DNA from: JAPPHA01 sp965220985
Lineage (GTDB): Bacteria; Pseudomonadota; Alphaproteobacteria; Rhodobacterales; Rhodobacteraceae
Direction of reading: 5' to 3'
NCBI GenBank assembly: GCA_965220985.1
Contig: OZ244854.1
Location: 3,658,001 to 3,722,000 of the forward strand
DNA: 64,000 nucleotides
Shown here: positions 63,061 to 64,000 of the stretch, one piece after another
Layout: each line of letters starts with the position of its first letter
Numbering within the stretch: the first letter of the stretch is position 1
Notes under the pieces: generated by a model
The model's input: the letters and a program-made list of their open reading frames with translations, nothing else
The model's database searches: none
Told to the model about the DNA's origin: nothing
Made by a program: the position numbers and the translations under genes

Positions 63061-64000
63061 GGCGATTCTCCCGAGAGTCGACTTGCCTGATCATCCGCGA
63101 CAAGTGCATCAACGACCTCGCCCAGGTTTCCCTGCATGACTTGATCCAGCTTGTACAAGGTCAGATTGATCCGGTGGTCGGTCAATCGACCCTGCGGAAA
63201 GTTGTAGGTCCGAATCCGTTGCGAACGATCGCCGGAGCCGACCTGCTCCCTTCGGTTCGACGCCACTTCGTCGGTCTGCGCCTGTTGTTCCCGATCATGC
63301 AGCCGGGATCGCAGGATGCGCATGGCTTCGGCCCGGTTCACGTGCTGCGACTTTTGCGAGCTCGTGGCGGTGATACCGGTCGGAAGATGGGTGATCCGGA
63401 CCGCTGAATCGGTCTTGTTGACGTGCTGTCCGCCCGCGCCTGCGGCCCGCATCGTGTCGATGCGGATGTCCTTTTGATCGATCCTGATTTCGATGTCGTC
63501 GACGACCGGCAGCACGGCAACGGTTGCTGCCGACGTGTGAATGCGCTGGTGACTCTCCGTTGCCGGAATCCTCTGGACCCTGTGCACGCCGGCCTCGAAC
63601 TTCATCCGTCCGAACACGCCGTTGCCGCCAACCACGACAGAAACTTCTCGCACGCCGCCCATCTCGGTGACCGACTTCTGCGCCACCTCGAACGACCAGC
63701 GTTCCTTTTCGGCGAACTTTTCGTACATCTTGAGGAGGTCTCCGGCGAAGAGGGCTGCCTCCTCGCCTCCCGTACCGGCGCGGATTTCGAGAACGACCGA
63801 TCTTGAATCGTCTTCGCAACGCGGTTGCAGCGCCGCCTGAAGATCGACTTCCATGCGCTGAATCTCGCTCTGCAGCCGCTGCAGTTCATCTTCGGCCAAC
63901 GGCTTCATCTCGGGATCGAGCAGCATGGCCTGCGCGTCCTCGATCGCGGCCACGGTCGTTTGGTACTCGTCGATCCTCGCGTTGATCTCCCGCAGTTCGG
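63057..64000 (-). CDS. prfA: Peptide chain release factor 1 (5' end beyond the window)
   Basis: Recognises UAA/UAG and triggers peptide release. The window ends within the N-terminal helical domain (the frame continues to base 64000 as ELREINARIDEYQTTVAAIE before the visible Met codons). About 50 residues are missing. The RF1-specific PAT codon-recognition tripeptide is in RIPATESHQRIH, and the catalytic GGQ in GAGGQHVNKTDS. It heads the prfA-prmC pair. Confidence 0.96.
   Translation of the reverse strand, partial: ELREINARIDEYQTTVAAIEDAQAMLLDPEMKPLAEDELQRLQSEIQRMEVDLQAALQPRCEDDSRSVVLEIRAGTGGEEAALFAGDLLKMYEKFAEKERWSFEVAQKSVTEMGGVREVSVVVGGNGVFGRMKFEAGVHRVQRIPATESHQRIHTSAATVAVLPVVDDIEIRIDQKDIRIDTMRAAGAGGQHVNKTDSAVRITHLPTGITATSSQKSQHVNRAEAMRILRSRLHDREQQAQTDEVASNRREQVGSGDRSQRIRTYNFPQGRLTDHRINLTLYKLDQVMQGNLGEVVDALVADDQASRLSGESP

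Noticed and set aside
1..64000. CRISPR array, rRNA operon or insertion sequence
   Set aside because: No regularly spaced direct repeats, rRNA segments, transposase genes or paired terminal repeats were recognised anywhere in the window.

Overview
The window reads as a piece of an alphaproteobacterial chromosome. It is GC-rich, almost fully coding, and carries class-typical genes: a DUF1476-type ATP synthase zeta inhibitor beside purC, a DUF4167 protein beside prmC/prfA, and a pepA-holC / lptF-lptG-lptD-surA-pdxA-rsmA cluster. Assignment below class level is not supported by what can be read here.

Layout. 0.3-7.1 kb: miaA, then a complete oligopeptide/dipeptide ABC importer (binding protein, two permeases, one double ATPase). 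7.2-10.3 kb (minus strand): a glycine betaine-type importer proX-proW-proV with a hairpin plus T-run after proX. 10.4-16.6 kb: an accessory, visibly AT-richer island with an EcoRII-type restriction-modification pair (methyltransferase with its own N-terminal helix-turn-helix) and, converging on it, a tightly overlapping three-gene operon led by a GHKL-fold ATPase with two unrecognised partners. 17.0-19.2 kb (minus strand): an NMT1/THI5-type binding protein whose ATPase and permease genes have been fused and broken by a deletion. 19.5-23.4 kb: purB, the zeta subunit gene, purC-purS-purQ. 23.7-26.8 kb: a DctB-like kinase and a DctD-like regulator without the sigma-54 contact motif. 26.8-29.4 kb (minus strand): homocysteine methyltransferase, corrinoid protein and DUF1638 protein, probably part of a split methionine synthase. 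29.5-34.6 kb: sufE, a small lipoprotein gene, rnd, a degraded DNA methyltransferase gene with two internal stops, a small unknown gene, tRNA-Asn and a metallo-beta-lactamase-fold hydrolase. 34.7-39.0 kb: an orphan EnvZ-like kinase, a CAT-anticodon tRNA, purM-purN, ndk.

39.6-48.3 kb (minus strand) is a long, mostly translationally coupled signalling operon. In transcription order it runs STAS protein, HAMP-type membrane sensor, a sensor/HAMP-MFS fusion, an orphan ABC-type binding protein, a SpoIIE phosphatase with a C-terminal RsbW-like kinase domain, an alpha/beta hydrolase and a histidine-phosphatase-fold protein. It looks like a partner-switching system wired to a transporter-like sensor. 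48.4-51.2 kb: a GPP34 protein, holC, pepA. 51.6-53.0 kb: a degraded frame and an ankyrin lipoprotein lying between pepA and lptF. 53.6-61.3 kb: LPS transport, outer-membrane chaperone, pyridoxine and ribosome-modification genes. 61.4-64.0 kb (minus strand): DUF4167, prmC and the 5'-truncated prfA.

Best candidates for something new are the GHKL three-gene operon beside the EcoRII-type system, and the STAS/SpoIIE/HAMP-MFS/binding-protein operon. The decayed methyltransferase gene upstream of rnd shows that restriction-modification genes have also been lost here.
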